Positions 46,228 to 58,546 of a stretch of 64,000 bases of DNA are shown one piece after another (position 1 is the first letter of the stretch; the number at the start of each line of letters is the position of its first letter). The stretch covers positions 18,442 to 82,441 of the forward strand of contig NZ_PJBF01000046.1 of NCBI RefSeq assembly GCF_002836505.1, in the 5' to 3' direction. Source of the stretch: Psychrobacter sp. Choline-02u-9. Its GTDB lineage: Bacteria > Pseudomonadota > Gammaproteobacteria > Pseudomonadales > Moraxellaceae. A program made the translations under genes and the position numbers. The notes below the pieces were generated by a model that saw only the letters and a program-made list of their open reading frames with translations, was not told the origin of the DNA and did no database searches.

Positions 46228-47214
46228 TTATTTTTTCTTCTTTTTCTCAGCACGTTTTTTCTCAATCAGGGTTTGAGCGGTAGTATTTTCTTCCCACCAA
46301 TCGCCCATATCTTGCCAGTAGAGATAAGCCTGCTCTTTACCACCAATTTCGATACCATAACTATTGATACCCATACCGCGTGGTCTAGGATGACGCTTTT
46401 TAAGAATTTCATGCGCCACTTCAGGCAAGTTATCTTTTGCGATATCCCACTCTTTTTCAGCCTTATCTAATTTATCTTGATAACAGTAAGCCAGCACCTT
46501 ACCGAAAGCGATATTTGCAAGCATATCCTCTGGATAGTTGTCGCAAATTCGAATTATTTTCTGATACTCTTCGGTAAACATGTACCATTCTATCAGCGCT
46601 TCACGCATACCTAGGTTGTCATTAGGGCAAACTTGTAGCAGCCTTTCTCCCTGCTCGCAGGCTTCATCAAAGCTCATATTGTCAGCATAGACATTTGCCA
46701 GCTGAAACAGCGCTCGCAAAAAGGGACGGTTCTCCATGATGCCCCATGGCAGCTTACTTTTTTGCCAATTAAAGTTTTTGGGGAAATACTCTAAGTATAG
46801 GCGCATACATTCGCGGCTACTCAATAGTGCTAAAAAGCTGTCATCATGCTGCTCACACAAAAATGCTAAGTTAAAGTAAGCATCAGGGTCATTCATATTC
46901 TCTAATACTAAAAACTGAGCAATATCACGAGCCACTTCATAACCTTCTTTCTCCAGCGTCATCTGTATCACTTGGAATGAGGTTGGCGGCTGCTCATCAA
47001 AGTCTTGCACAATTTCATGCTGAAATTTGGTCATGACTTCATTCATAATATCGTTGATATCACGACCTCTTTTTACCTCGGCATCTACAAAGGCTTTTAT
47101 TTTAAGATTAAGCGCTCTACCAGCGCCAAGCGCATTTGATCTATTGTCAGCCGACTTATCGCTAACGTCATCTTCAAACATCCACTCGTTTTGTCCCACA
47201 TGAACCAGTTTCAT
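46228..47214 (-). CDS. TPR-like helical-repeat protein
   Basis: A 328-residue protein that I do not recognise at family level. From about residue 85 on, helical hairpins of TPR type follow one another: GYEVARDIAQFLVLENMNDPDAYFNLAFLCEQ, FLRALFQLANVYADNMSFDEACEQGERLLQVCPND and LANIAFGKVLAYCYQDKLDKAEKEW. Part of this resembles the ST7-like helical domain. There is no signal peptide, and the end is Lys-rich. GGAGT precedes the ATG. It lies convergent to the SRA-HNH gene and downstream of guaA in opposite-free orientation (same strand), so no link to defence is evident. Confidence 0.75.
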   Translation of the reverse strand: MKLVHVGQNEWMFEDDVSDKSADNRSNALGAGRALNLKIKAFVDAEVKRGRDINDIMNEVMTKFQHEIVQDFDEQPPTSFQVIQMTLEKEGYEVARDIAQFLVLENMNDPDAYFNLAFLCEQHDDSFLALLSSRECMRLYLEYFPKNFNWQKSKLPWGIMENRPFLRALFQLANVYADNMSFDEACEQGERLLQVCPNDNLGMREALIEWYMFTEEYQKIIRICDNYPEDMLANIAFGKVLAYCYQDKLDKAEKEWDIAKDNLPEVAHEILKKRHPRPRGMGINSYGIEIGGKEQAYLYWQDMGDWWEENTTAQTLIEKKRAEKKKKK

Positions 47215-47262
47215 AGTCCATCACTCCTTTGCGTTGATATTACAATCATAGCATATGAATAA

Positions 47263-48873
47263 TTATTCCCACTCAATCGTTGCAGGCGGCTTACTCGAAA
47301 CATCATAAGTCACGCGTGATACTTCAGCGATTTCATTCATGATGCGGTTCGATACCGTCTCGATCAAATCATACGGCAGATGCGCAAAGCGAGCCGTCAT
47401 AAAGTCTACGGTTTCAACCGCACGTAGCGCGATTACCCATGCATATCGGCGACCATCACCGACCACACCGACAGATTTTATTGGTTGGAATACGGCAAAT
47501 GCTTGTGCCGTCTTGTCATACCAGCCTGAACGCTCAAGCTCTTGCATAAAGATCGCATCAGCCAAACGCAGAATATCCGCATATTCCTTTTTGACTTCGC
47601 CAAGGATACGCACGCCCAAACCTGGACCTGGGAACGGATGACGATAGATCATTTTGGCTGGCAACCCTAGCGTAATACCAAGCTTACGTACTTCGTCTTT
47701 GAACAAATCACGTAACGGCTCAATCAGCTTAAATGCCAAATCATCTGGCAAACCGCCTACGTTATGATGGCTCTTAATGACGTGTGCTTTGCCTTGATGC
47801 GACTTAGCAGATTCGATCACGTCTGGGTAAATCGTACCCTGTGCTAAGAATTCAACAACTTTACCATCGCTCTGCTCGCTCACTTGACGCGCGCTATCAG
47901 CGAATACGTCAATGAAGGTTTTGCCGATGATTTTACGTTTTTTCTCTGGATCAGACTCGCCTGCTAGCGCATCTAAGAACAAATCTTCGGCATCAACACG
48001 GATGACTTTTACACCCATGTTTTCTGCAAAGATTTGCATGACTTGGTCGCCTTCGTGCAGACGCAAGAGACCGTTATCAACGAACACACAAGTCAGCTGA
48101 TCGCCGATTGCTTTGTGCAATAGCGCGGCAACGACTGAGCTATCCACACCGCCCGATAGACCTAGCAATACTTGCTTATCACCGATTTGCTCTTTTAGCT
48201 GTGCGATACGCATATCAGCGATATTGTCTGGCGTCCACTCACCAGCACAATCGCAAATCTGATGGACAAAACGACCTAGCAGCGCTTGACCTTGTAGCGT
48301 ATGTGTCACTTCTGGGTGGAACTGTAGGCCGTAGTATTGCTTGTCGTCATTTGCCATAATCGCGATCGGACAGCTTGGCGTACTAGCGATGATGTCAAAG
48401 CCTTCAGGTACTTCGATGACCTTGTCACCATGACTCATCCAAACGTTTAGCTTGGCAGCCGCGCCGTCAGTCTTGCTGTCTTCGATGCCGTCAGTCAGCT
48501 GTGAGTGACCATTTACTTCGATAGTCGCTGCACCAAACTCATGAATATCACTGGCATGAACTTGTCCGCCGAAACGATCTGCCATCGCTTGCATACCGTA
48601 GCAGATACCTAGTACTGGCACGCCTAGATCAAATACCGCATCGTTGATACGTGGGCTGTTTTCTGCGTGGACGCTCTCAGGGCCGCCTGACAAAATGACG
48701 CCTTTTGCGCCAAAATCGATGATGCGCTGAGTGTCGATATCATAAGGGAACATCTCACAAAACACCCCAGAATCGCGCACACGGCGAGCGATTAACTGGC
48801 TATATTGCGAGCCAAAATCGAGGATTAAGATGCGATCTTCTTTGATTGCAGGAGTGGCAGCAGCAGTGGTCAT
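47263..48873 (-). CDS. guaA: GMP synthase (glutamine-hydrolysing)
   Basis: GuaA converts XMP to GMP with ATP and glutamine. The glutamine amidotransferase domain has the catalytic Cys in [17 protein letters not shown] and the His/Glu in [11 protein letters not shown]. The ATP pyrophosphatase domain carries the P-loop [16 protein letters not shown], and the C-terminal dimerisation domain is complete, ending in PPATIEWE. It is 536 residues, slightly longer than E. coli (525), with an extra segment at about 125-140. guaB is not adjacent. The 241-bp upstream gap has no supported gene. Confidence 0.98.
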   Translation of the reverse strand: MTTAAATPAIKEDRILILDFGSQYSQLIARRVRDSGVFCEMFPYDIDTQRIIDFGAKGVILSGGPESVHAENSPRINDAVFDLGVPVLGICYGMQAMADRFGGQVHASDIHEFGAATIEVNGHSQLTDGIEDSKTDGAAAKLNVWMSHGDKVIEVPEGFDIIASTPSCPIAIMANDDKQYYGLQFHPEVTHTLQGQALLGRFVHQICDCAGEWTPDNIADMRIAQLKEQIGDKQVLLGLSGGVDSSVVAALLHKAIGDQLTCVFVDNGLLRLHEGDQVMQIFAENMGVKVIRVDAEDLFLDALAGESDPEKKRKIIGKTFIDVFADSARQVSEQSDGKVVEFLAQGTIYPDVIESAKSHQGKAHVIKSHHNVGGLPDDLAFKLIEPLRDLFKDEVRKLGITLGLPAKMIYRHPFPGPGLGVRILGEVKKEYADILRLADAIFMQELERSGWYDKTAQAFAVFQPIKSVGVVGDGRRYAWVIALRAVETVDFMTARFAHLPYDLIETVSNRIMNEIAEVSRVTYDVSSKPPATIEWE

Positions 48874-49114
48874 AAATCGATATCCATCAATAGATAAATT
48901 GGTGCCCTATTTTAACAAGTTTACGACCTCTATTGGCTATTAGATGATGAATTATTCGCGATTATTATTAGGGCGTACCTTCAATTCACTCGATAGTCGT
49001 CTAAATAGGCTAAAAATAAGAACAGAAGAGACAGTAAGCCCAATCATAAGCCCAGTGACAAACAGACTATCTGCCTCTCCATTTAGCAAGGACCCGTACT
49101 ACTTACTGCACTTA

Positions 49115-50272
49115 CTACGTAGCATCACCCAACGCTGCATGCATACGAGTCAACCCTTCTAATAGCAATGCTCTAGGACATGCAACATTAATCCGCATTT
49201 TAAGATGCCCTTCCTCACCATATTTGAACCCCGCACTCAACTCAACCTTGGCAGCTCTAAGCGCGTCATATAATGCCTGATCGTCTTGGCTATATGCGGA
49301 GCAATCTAGCCAAATTAGGTACGATGCTTCTGGGCGCATGATTTTAATATCAGGCAAATGCTCATTTAAAAACTGCACGGTCAATTCAATATTGGCCTCA
49401 ATATAACTAAGCGCCTGCTCTAGCCACTCACCGCCATGCTCATAAGCACTACGCATGGCTGTATACGCAAATAGATTCAGCTCGTACTCATCGTTTAACT
49501 GCTGCTGCTGACTGATTTTTTTGGTTAGTGCCTTATCTTTAGCGAATATCATAGAGCCTTTGATACCAGCGATGTTAAAGGTTTTGGTCATCGAAGTCAG
49601 GCTGACGACGTTGTGCTCATAGCCTTCTGCCAGCGTCAGAAATGGCGTAAATGTATGACCAGTCAAGGTCAAATCTTGATGAATCTCATCACTGACAATC
49701 GCCACATTATACTTTTTGCAAATCGCAAGTAGCGCTTCTAGCTCATCAACCGTCCACACGCGCCCGCCAGGGTTATGCGGATTGCAGAGTAGATAAAGCT
49801 TAACCTCATGCTCGATGATTTTGGCTTCGATATCAGCCAAGTCCAGATGATATTTACCTTCGACTTCCTTTAATGCAGAGAGTACAAGCTTGCGACCATT
49901 TTGCTCAACCTTAGTGATAAAAGGCGTATAGATAGGATCGTTGACCATTACGGTCTCGCCTACCTTGGTAAAAACATTCATCATCAGCGCTAGGCTTGGC
50001 ACGACACCAGGGGAAAACAAGATATTTTGCTTCTCTAACTGCAAGTCATAACGACTGCCATGCCAGTTAATAATCGAGTTGTATAAGGCATCAGTAGGCT
50101 TGGTATAACCCAAGATGCTATGCTGCACGACTTGCTCAACCGCGCTTAATATCGGTGCGGCAGCCTTAAAATCCATGTCCGCCACCCATAGCGCAATTGT
50201 GTCATCGCTATAGTGCCACTTGAGTGAGCCGGTATCGCGTCTGTCGATTATTTCATCAAAGTTATATTGCAT
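49115..50272 (-). CDS. MalY/PatB-type pyridoxal-phosphate C-S lyase
   Basis: A fold type I PLP enzyme of the MalY/PatB family with cystathionine beta-lyase activity. The N-terminal INWHGSRYDL and LWVADMDFKAAAPI segments are typical. The PLP site is in SLTSMTKTFNIAGIKGS with the Lys. Also typical are LCNPHNPGGRVWT and DEIHQDLTLTGHTF. It is 385 residues, close to the E. coli MalY length. In the cell it would release H2S and pyruvate or take part in methionine synthesis; the substrate is an inference. AAGAG precedes the ATG. Confidence 0.92.
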   Translation of the reverse strand: MQYNFDEIIDRRDTGSLKWHYSDDTIALWVADMDFKAAAPILSAVEQVVQHSILGYTKPTDALYNSIINWHGSRYDLQLEKQNILFSPGVVPSLALMMNVFTKVGETVMVNDPIYTPFITKVEQNGRKLVLSALKEVEGKYHLDLADIEAKIIEHEVKLYLLCNPHNPGGRVWTVDELEALLAICKKYNVAIVSDEIHQDLTLTGHTFTPFLTLAEGYEHNVVSLTSMTKTFNIAGIKGSMIFAKDKALTKKISQQQQLNDEYELNLFAYTAMRSAYEHGGEWLEQALSYIEANIELTVQFLNEHLPDIKIMRPEASYLIWLDCSAYSQDDQALYDALRAAKVELSAGFKYGEEGHLKMRINVACPRALLLEGLTRMHAALGDAT

Positions 50273-50638
50273 TGGTACTCTTCTTATTTGGAATAATAAT
50301 GGTTTGGAACGTCAAAAATACAGCGCAATATATGCATTGTATTATCAATATACGCTACGCTATCCGCTCTAGTAGATTAAGGCGCATTCAATTTTACACA
50401 AAAAATTAAAGTGTTTTTAGACCTTAATTATCCATTTATCGGCTTAAATAACCTTCAAAGATATAAAGTGAACATTGTTTTAATAATGATTAAAAATTAA
50501 TGCTACATTAAGGTTTCGGACTCTATCTATCATAAAGTTATTTGTGCCAGAGTGCGCTGATGTTGCCATGATTATAATCTATCAACATCTACCCAAACTA
50601 TCTAATAAGCCATCAAGGCTAACAAAAAGGAATGAAGA

Positions 50639-51457
50639 ATGAAAATGGACTTTTTATCGAAATCAGTACTAAAGATTAGTGCGCTCACCTTTGCCATTGC
50701 CGCAACTGCTTCTTGCACTGCTATGGCAACAGGAACTGACCATCAGACTGCAAACGCAACTAGCAGCACCGCCATCACTCTCGGCAATGCTGCCACGACT
50801 AGCGGCACCAATGATACCGTTGCCATCGGTAGTCAGGCCAATGCAGGATTAAACTCAGCTACTGCCGTCGGCGGTCAAGCTAATGCTGCTGGTCTAGGCT
50901 CAACCTCTATCGGTTGGCAATCAAAAGCCACTGCCGAACGTGCGCAAGCTTTTGGTCATCTAGCCAATGCAAGTGGTGTACGCTCTACCGCTGTCGGTGA
51001 GGCAGCTATGGCAGGTGGCAATAATGATACAGTTGCTGTCGGGAATAAAGCCAATGCAGGTCTAAATTCAGCAACAGCCGTAGGCGGTGAAGCTAATGCC
51101 GCTGGTCTAGGCTCAACCTCTATCGGTTGGCAGTCAAAAGCCACTGCTGAACGTGCACAAGCATTTGGTCATCTAGCCAATGCAAGCGGTATGCGCTCTA
51201 CCGCTGTCGGTGAGGCAGCTATGGCACAAGGCGCAACTTCGGTCGCAGTCGGTAATAAATCTATGGCAGGCGGCATGAACAGCATCGCTATCGGTAATGA
51301 GGCAAAAGCATCTAAAGACAACCAAGTCGTGTTAGGTAACGCTGGGCAAGTGCAGTCTAGTACCGCAGCACAATCAGGTACGGTCAGAATCGTCACGATC
51401 GATGACAATGGCACGCTAGGTACGATGATGGTTGACTACTACCAAAAAGCTAAATAA
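50639..51457 (+). CDS. YadA-head-repeat protein without a membrane anchor
   Basis: The 272-residue protein has a signal peptide (about residues 1-31), with ASC before the processing site. The rest is made of left-handed beta-roll YadA-head repeats of about 14 residues: TAIGSQANAG, STAVGEAAMA, SVAVGNKSMA, SIAIGNEAKA and similar. The C-terminal part (NQVVLGNAGQVQSSTAA...) resembles the head-neck region, but no coiled-coil stalk and no YadA beta-barrel anchor follow. So it cannot be a self-anchored trimeric autotransporter. A 213-bp direct repeat (50810-51019 and 51023-51232) encodes two nearly identical 70-residue blocks. AAAGGA precedes the ATG and a strong terminator follows. Confidence 0.85.
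   Translation: MKMDFLSKSVLKISALTFAIAATASCTAMATGTDHQTANATSSTAITLGNAATTSGTNDTVAIGSQANAGLNSATAVGGQANAAGLGSTSIGWQSKATAERAQAFGHLANASGVRSTAVGEAAMAGGNNDTVAVGNKANAGLNSATAVGGEANAAGLGSTSIGWQSKATAERAQAFGHLANASGMRSTAVGEAAMAQGATSVAVGNKSMAGGMNSIAIGNEAKASKDNQVVLGNAGQVQSSTAAQSGTVRIVTIDDNGTLGTMMVDYYQKAK
50810..51232 (+). repeat. 213-bp tandem duplication inside the YadA-like gene
   Basis: Copy one is about 50810-51019 and copy two about 51023-51232. The two 70-residue products differ at only a few positions (such as Ile/Val, Ser/Asn, Gln/Lys, Gln/Glu and Val/Met). The offset is 71 codons, so the duplication preserves the frame. It indicates recent expansion and possible length variation between strains. Confidence 0.88.
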
Positions 51458-51512
51458 TTATAGTTGAGTGGTAAACACTGACGCTGTTGTAGTCAGTCAT
51501 ACTAGATAAAAC

Positions 51513-51540
51513 AAAAAACCTCGCAATTGCGAGGTTTTTT
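51513..51540. terminator. Bidirectional terminator between the YadA-like gene and the crotonase
   Basis: A perfect palindrome with arms AAAAAACCTCGCAA / TTGCGAGGTTTTTT, between convergent genes. Confidence 0.93.
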
Positions 51541-51650
51541 TAGATGGTATGTTCGACTAAATAGGACTTTTATGGAAGTTTAAAAGATAACTCCACATAT
51601 CGACCTTTTATCTTTTGTGTATGAGCAATAACTCTTAAACTGTATTAGTA

Positions 51651-52451
51651 TTAACGCCCCTTAAATTCAGCTTCACGTCTTTCAACCATCGCTATCACAC
51701 CTTCTTTCGCATCTTCTGAATGAAACAGCGGCGGCAGATAGCTATGGATATTGGCCAATGCCGTTGCTGCGCCATTACGGCTAGCATCTTGTGCTGACGA
51801 CAATGCACCTCTCACACCCAAAGGCGCAGCTTTACATATCTCTTGCGCCAGCGTCAATGCTCGCTCGTACTCAGTCCCATTTGCTACTACTTCACTGACC
51901 AAATTCATCCTATCGGCCGTTTGCGCATCAAATGCTTTACCAGTGAGTAGATATGGCATGGCTTTTTGCCAACCAGCAGCGGCTACAAAACGTACCGTCG
52001 CACCGCCAAACGGCATAATGCCGCGCTGGACTTCCATTTGGGCAAAGTTGCAGTTATCACTAGCGATGACCACGTCGCTATTTAGCATCAGCTCGATAGC
52101 CACGGTGAAGCAAGTACCTTTTACCGCGACGACCACGGGTTTGGTACGCAGTTTTCCACTAATACCCCATGGGTCGATTTGATCGTCATTAAACTCAAAC
52201 ACGCCATCGTTTAGCTTGTCTTGTAGCTCTACCAAATCTAGCCCAGCGGTAAAGTGATCTCCATGGGCAAATATCAATACACAACGTAAGTTGTCATCTT
52301 GCTCGTAGCGAGTCATGGCGTCAGACAGTTGGGCAATCATATGACTATCAAAGGCGTTGCGTTTGTTGGCACGGTTTAGCCCGACAAGGCAAACATGGCC
52401 TTGCGTGTTATAAGTGATGCGGTTTTCTGTGGCGTTACTATCCGTAGTCAT
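51651..52451 (-). CDS. Enoyl-CoA hydratase/isomerase (crotonase) family protein
   Basis: A 266-residue crotonase-fold enzyme. VCLVGLNRANKRNAFDSHM, then FAHGDHFTAGLDLVEL (oxyanion-hole His-Phe-Thr-Ala-Gly) and VAVKGTCFTVAIELMLNSDVVIASDNCNFAQMEVQRGIMPFGG (second oxyanion-hole segment) identify the family. The usual catalytic Glu pair is not obvious, so it may be an isomerase or hydrolase rather than an enoyl-CoA hydratase. It stands alone. AAGGA precedes the ATG. Confidence 0.88.
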   Translation of the reverse strand: MTTDSNATENRITYNTQGHVCLVGLNRANKRNAFDSHMIAQLSDAMTRYEQDDNLRCVLIFAHGDHFTAGLDLVELQDKLNDGVFEFNDDQIDPWGISGKLRTKPVVVAVKGTCFTVAIELMLNSDVVIASDNCNFAQMEVQRGIMPFGGATVRFVAAAGWQKAMPYLLTGKAFDAQTADRMNLVSEVVANGTEYERALTLAQEICKAAPLGVRGALSSAQDASRNGAATALANIHSYLPPLFHSEDAKEGVIAMVERREAEFKGR

Positions 52452-52689
52452 GGTTCCATCCTTGTTAAAGTAATTATTTGCATATTTTGCATATAATGAG
52501 TGGTTATATAGTCGAATCTCAATAATTTATCGGTAGAGATTGAGCGATAAGTCACCTTTAATATAGACACCCTCGTTCTATAACACAAGCAATAGAGATG
52601 ACTCGCATAGTGCAAAAACCGATAAAAGTTGACCTCATTTACGATAAGTGCAACTATGTTGCAGGTCTAAATATGGTTCAGAGTATTTT

Positions 52690-53409
52690 ATGGAATTTTG
52701 GCACGGTTTTTTGCTTATCACTAGCGTACATCTATTGGCTGCGGCCTCACCTGGCCCTGATTTTGTCTTAGTCTCGCAGCAGACATTAGCAAAAGGCCGA
52801 CGCACAGGTTTGATTTGTAGTCTCGGTATTACCTTAGGTCTTGCCGTCCATATTATCTATTCTGTATTAGGACTGGCGACTGTCATTGCTCATTCGCAGC
52901 CGTTACTGACTACTATTAAATGGTTAGGGGGCGGCTATCTGATTTACTTAGGTTGGCAAGGTATCCAAGCTAAGCCTAAAAAAGCAGCAGACTTAGCAAA
53001 GGCAGACCCAGAAGTAAGTTCAAGCGCTCACGTTTCACAGGATGCGCTTACTAGCCAAACCACATCCCCAGCTAAAAACATCTCTACCCAAAAGTTACCT
53101 AGCAATAGCGAATCCACCTTTGCTACGTTGCGCCGTGGCTTTTTTTGCAATGTCTTTAATCCAAAAGCGCCTGTCTATTTTGTAGCTATCTTTACTCTTG
53201 TATTGTCGCCTGATATACCACTTTGGCAATTGGCTATTTATGGTGTATGGATGATGGTGTTACAGATGGCGTGGTTTAGTACTGTCGTCATGCTACTTTC
53301 TATCCCTGCGGTACATCGACGCTTTCAAAGATTTGAGCATTGGATCGACCGTGTATTGGGTACTGCGATGATCGTATTAGGGCTTAACTTGATATTACGT
53401 CACCGATAA
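52690..53409 (+). CDS. LysE-family amino-acid exporter
   Basis: A RhtB/LysE-type inner-membrane exporter with about six TM helices. The N-terminal SVHLLAAASPGPDFVLVSQQTLAKGRRTGLICSLGITLGL segment is the family signature (first helix and Pro-Gly-Pro loop). Residues 96-145 form a Ser/Lys/Thr-rich insertion between helices three and four, longer than usual. The C-terminal part is normal. The start at 52690 begins at MEFWHGFL, as in the family; an in-frame ATG 42 bases upstream would add non-conserved residues. The substrate is unknown. Confidence 0.9.
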   Translation: MEFWHGFLLITSVHLLAAASPGPDFVLVSQQTLAKGRRTGLICSLGITLGLAVHIIYSVLGLATVIAHSQPLLTTIKWLGGGYLIYLGWQGIQAKPKKAADLAKADPEVSSSAHVSQDALTSQTTSPAKNISTQKLPSNSESTFATLRRGFFCNVFNPKAPVYFVAIFTLVLSPDIPLWQLAIYGVWMMVLQMAWFSTVVMLLSIPAVHRRFQRFEHWIDRVLGTAMIVLGLNLILRHR

Positions 53410-53496
53410 GCGACCGATAAAGCGCGGATAAACAATTAGCAACCTGCGAAATCTGCTACACTGGTTACTTATATCCATATATCGTAGCCTGACATT

Positions 53497-54534
53497 ATGA
53501 CAAGTAAGCCCATGACCCGTAACCCTGCAAATAGTAAACACAGAAACAGATCTCCTGCGACCGCGAAAAAACTCGGTCAGCTGCACCCACGTAACCCGCA
53601 CCAAGGTCGTTACGACTTTGCGGTATTAACTCGTGCCTTACCCGAGCTTGCGGAGCATACCATTACCAATCCTAAAGGTGAGTCGACGATTAACTTCTCG
53701 GATCATCAGGCTGTTCGCGTGCTAAATAAAGCACTGTTAGCGAACTATTACGGGGTTAAGTTTTGGGACATTCCTGAAGGCTATCTATGCCCGCCTATTC
53801 CTGGACGTGCCGATTATATTCACTATATTGCGGACTTATTGGCGCAAACTACTCACGTAAATGCCGATAACACACCGCCAACGGGTAAAGAGATTCACGC
53901 CCTTGATATTGGTACTGGTGCCAGTGCTATCTATCCTATCGTCGGTAGCCAAAGCTATGGCTGGCGCTTTACAGCAAGTGATATTGACCCTATTTCGGTC
54001 AATACCGCAGCGCTGATTTGTGAAGCCAATCCAAAACTAAAGAGTGCGGTCAAAGTAAAGCTGCAGCCTGAGCCTAAATTTATCTTTAAAAACATCATTG
54101 GTCGTCAAGATTATTTTGACGTCGTGGTTTGTAACCCTCCGTTTCATGCTTCATTAGAAGAAGCGATGGAAGCCAATAGCCGCAAGCAGCACAATTTGCA
54201 GCGCCATCGTGGTAAAAATGAAAGCGAGCAAATCAGCCGTAGTTCAACCAAATCAGGCAACGCTGCACAAAACTTAAACTTCGGCGGTCAGCACAAAGAG
54301 CTATGGAGTGAAGGTGGCGAGATTACCTTCTTGACCAAGATGGCAAAAGAAAGTCAGAGCTTTGCAGAACACGTCGGCTGGTTCACTACCTTAGTGTCGA
54401 AATCTGAAAACGTTAAGCCATTGCAATTATTATTAAAGCAGCTAAACGTCGCTCAAATGCGTATCATCGAGATGAGCCAAGGTCAAAAAAGCACTCGCGT
54501 ACTAGCTTGGCGCTTTGACACTGACGAAGAATAA
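53497..54534 (+). CDS. rlmF: 23S rRNA (adenine(1618)-N(6))-methyltransferase RlmF
   Basis: RlmF methylates A1618 of 23S r[16 protein letters not shown] (about 29-41) and [25 protein letters not shown] (SAM motif) are specific for the family. The catalytic [14 protein letters not shown] contains NPPF. The late segment with [19 protein letters not shown] is also typical. The N-terminal 28 residues form a basic Lys/Arg/Ser extension. The gene ends one base before a set of tandem 13-bp repeats and a parS site. Confidence 0.95.
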   Translation: MTSKPMTRNPANSKHRNRSPATAKKLGQLHPRNPHQGRYDFAVLTRALPELAEHTITNPKGESTINFSDHQAVRVLNKALLANYYGVKFWDIPEGYLCPPIPGRADYIHYIADLLAQTTHVNADNTPPTGKEIHALDIGTGASAIYPIVGSQSYGWRFTASDIDPISVNTAALICEANPKLKSAVKVKLQPEPKFIFKNIIGRQDYFDVVVCNPPFHASLEEAMEANSRKQHNLQRHRGKNESEQISRSSTKSGNAAQNLNFGGQHKELWSEGGEITFLTKMAKESQSFAEHVGWFTTLVSKSENVKPLQLLLKQLNVAQMRIIEMSQGQKSTRVLAWRFDTDEE

Positions 54535-54584
54535 TCACTAATTAAAATCACTAATTAAAATCACTAAGTAAAATTACTAATTTT
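54533..54584 (+). repeat. Four tandem 13-bp A+T-rich repeats abutting a parS site
   Basis: Units start at 54533, 54546, 54559 and 54572: AATCACTAATTAA twice exactly, then AATCACTAAGTAA and AATTACTAATTTT. They begin inside the rlmF stop codon and end on the base before the parS site. Confidence 0.85.
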
Positions 54585-54600
54585 AGTTTCACGTGAAACA
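54585..54600. other. parS site between rlmF and mntP
   Basis: AGTTTCACGTGAAACA has the exact 14-bp core (15 of 16 consensus bases). It is intergenic, preceded by the 13-bp repeats and followed by the shared terminator. Confidence 0.85.
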
Positions 54601-54601
54601 G

Positions 54602-54638
54602 AAAAGCACCGTTTTGATATTCAAAGCGGTGCTTTTGT
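54602..54638. terminator. Terminator between rlmF and mntP
   Basis: The stem AAAAGCACCG...CGGTGCTTTT with inner TTTGA/TCAAA pairs. It serves the convergent rlmF and mntP and starts one base after a parS site. Confidence 0.9.
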
Positions 54639-54667
54639 ATAAATACTCAGTAAAAAAACTAAATAAA

Positions 54668-55294
54668 TTAGCTAAAAAACATCACTTTTAGACCAATTGC
54701 AATAAGCACGATACCGCCCAATGCTTCAGCTTTATCCTCTAGCCATGTGCCTGAGCGACGTCCCAAATAGACCCCGATCCAGCCAAATATAGCAGTTACT
54801 ACAGCGATAATTAAGCAAGCTAACCACGCATTCAGTGCCAATAAATTCAGCGTAAACCCTGCCGCCATTGCATCAATACTGGTTGCAACCGCTAACGTAA
54901 ACATAGTGCGGTGATTGATATGTCCATGCTTACTCGTGGCTGTTACTGTATCACTATCAGTGTTAATAGCATCATCATTGACGTCCAGATCATCACTGTC
55001 AGTATCTGACTCATCAGCAGTAAACACTTCATAAAGCATTTTCCCACCTAGAGCAATCAATATAGTACCGCCAATCCAAGGTGCAGCAGCGGCCAGCCAA
55101 CCCAACATTGCCGCACCTAATAAGTATCCAATAAGAGGCATTATCCCCTGAGCGATACCAAAGTAAAGCGCAGCATAAATAGCCAAGCGCAGTACATATT
55201 GATGACTATATTTTTGAGCCTTAGCACCCAACCCTATCGACACTGCAAACGCATCCATCGCTAAAGCAATAGCGAGTAAAATTACTTCAATCAT
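54668..55294 (-). CDS. mntP: Manganese efflux pump MntP
   Basis: A MntP (DUF204/YebN) Mn2+ exporter with six TM helices. Two repeats carry the acidic metal-site motifs: [16 protein letters not shown] (residues 8-23, with Asp14) and [17 protein letters not shown] (about 137-153). The acidic cytoplasmic loop between them (about 94-125, [19 protein letters not shown]) is unusually long and Asp-rich. I see no yybP-type Mn riboswitch in the 126-bp leader, only a terminator and a parS site. Confidence 0.93.
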   Translation of the reverse strand: MIEVILLAIALAMDAFAVSIGLGAKAQKYSHQYVLRLAIYAALYFGIAQGIMPLIGYLLGAAMLGWLAAAAPWIGGTILIALGGKMLYEVFTADESDTDSDDLDVNDDAINTDSDTVTATSKHGHINHRTMFTLAVATSIDAMAAGFTLNLLALNAWLACLIIAVVTAIFGWIGVYLGRRSGTWLEDKAEALGGIVLIAIGLKVMFFS

Positions 55295-55343
55295 TTGATT
55301 TCCACAGATTGTAATTATTAGGTAATAGCAACACTAACAAATG

Positions 55344-55359
55344 AGTTTCACGTGAAACA
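55344..55359. other. parS site between mntP and gyrB
   Basis: AGTTTCACGTGAAACA has the exact 14-bp core. It immediately follows the gyrB terminator on the minus strand, with its last base next to the T-run. Confidence 0.85.
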
Positions 55360-55360
55360 A

Positions 55361-55395
55361 AAATACCGCCTTGAATATTAAAGCGGTATTTTTAT
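55361..55395 (-). terminator. gyrB terminator
   Basis: The stem AAATACCGC / GCGGTATTT has a T-run on the minus strand, and a parS site starts directly after it. Confidence 0.88.
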
Positions 55396-55420
55396 AAATT
55401 GTCAGTAACCAATTTTAAAT

Positions 55421-58546
<3,126 letters not shown>

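Noticed and set aside
45304..47214. A two-gene defence system of the SRA-HNH gene with the TPR-like gene
   Set aside because: The genes are convergent with a terminator between them, and the TPR-like protein shows no defence-related domain.
48944..49162. A 72-residue plus-strand frame between guaA and the malY-type gene
   Set aside because: It overlaps the end of the malY-type gene, has no RBS worth naming and no recognisable domain.
50639..51457. A complete trimeric autotransporter adhesin
   Set aside because: No stalk and no YadA-type membrane anchor; the gene ends after head repeats and is followed by a terminator.
55295..55420. Manganese (yybP-ykoY) riboswitch upstream of mntP
   Set aside because: The 126-bp leader contains only the gyrB terminator, a parS site and an RBS; no conserved riboswitch motifs.
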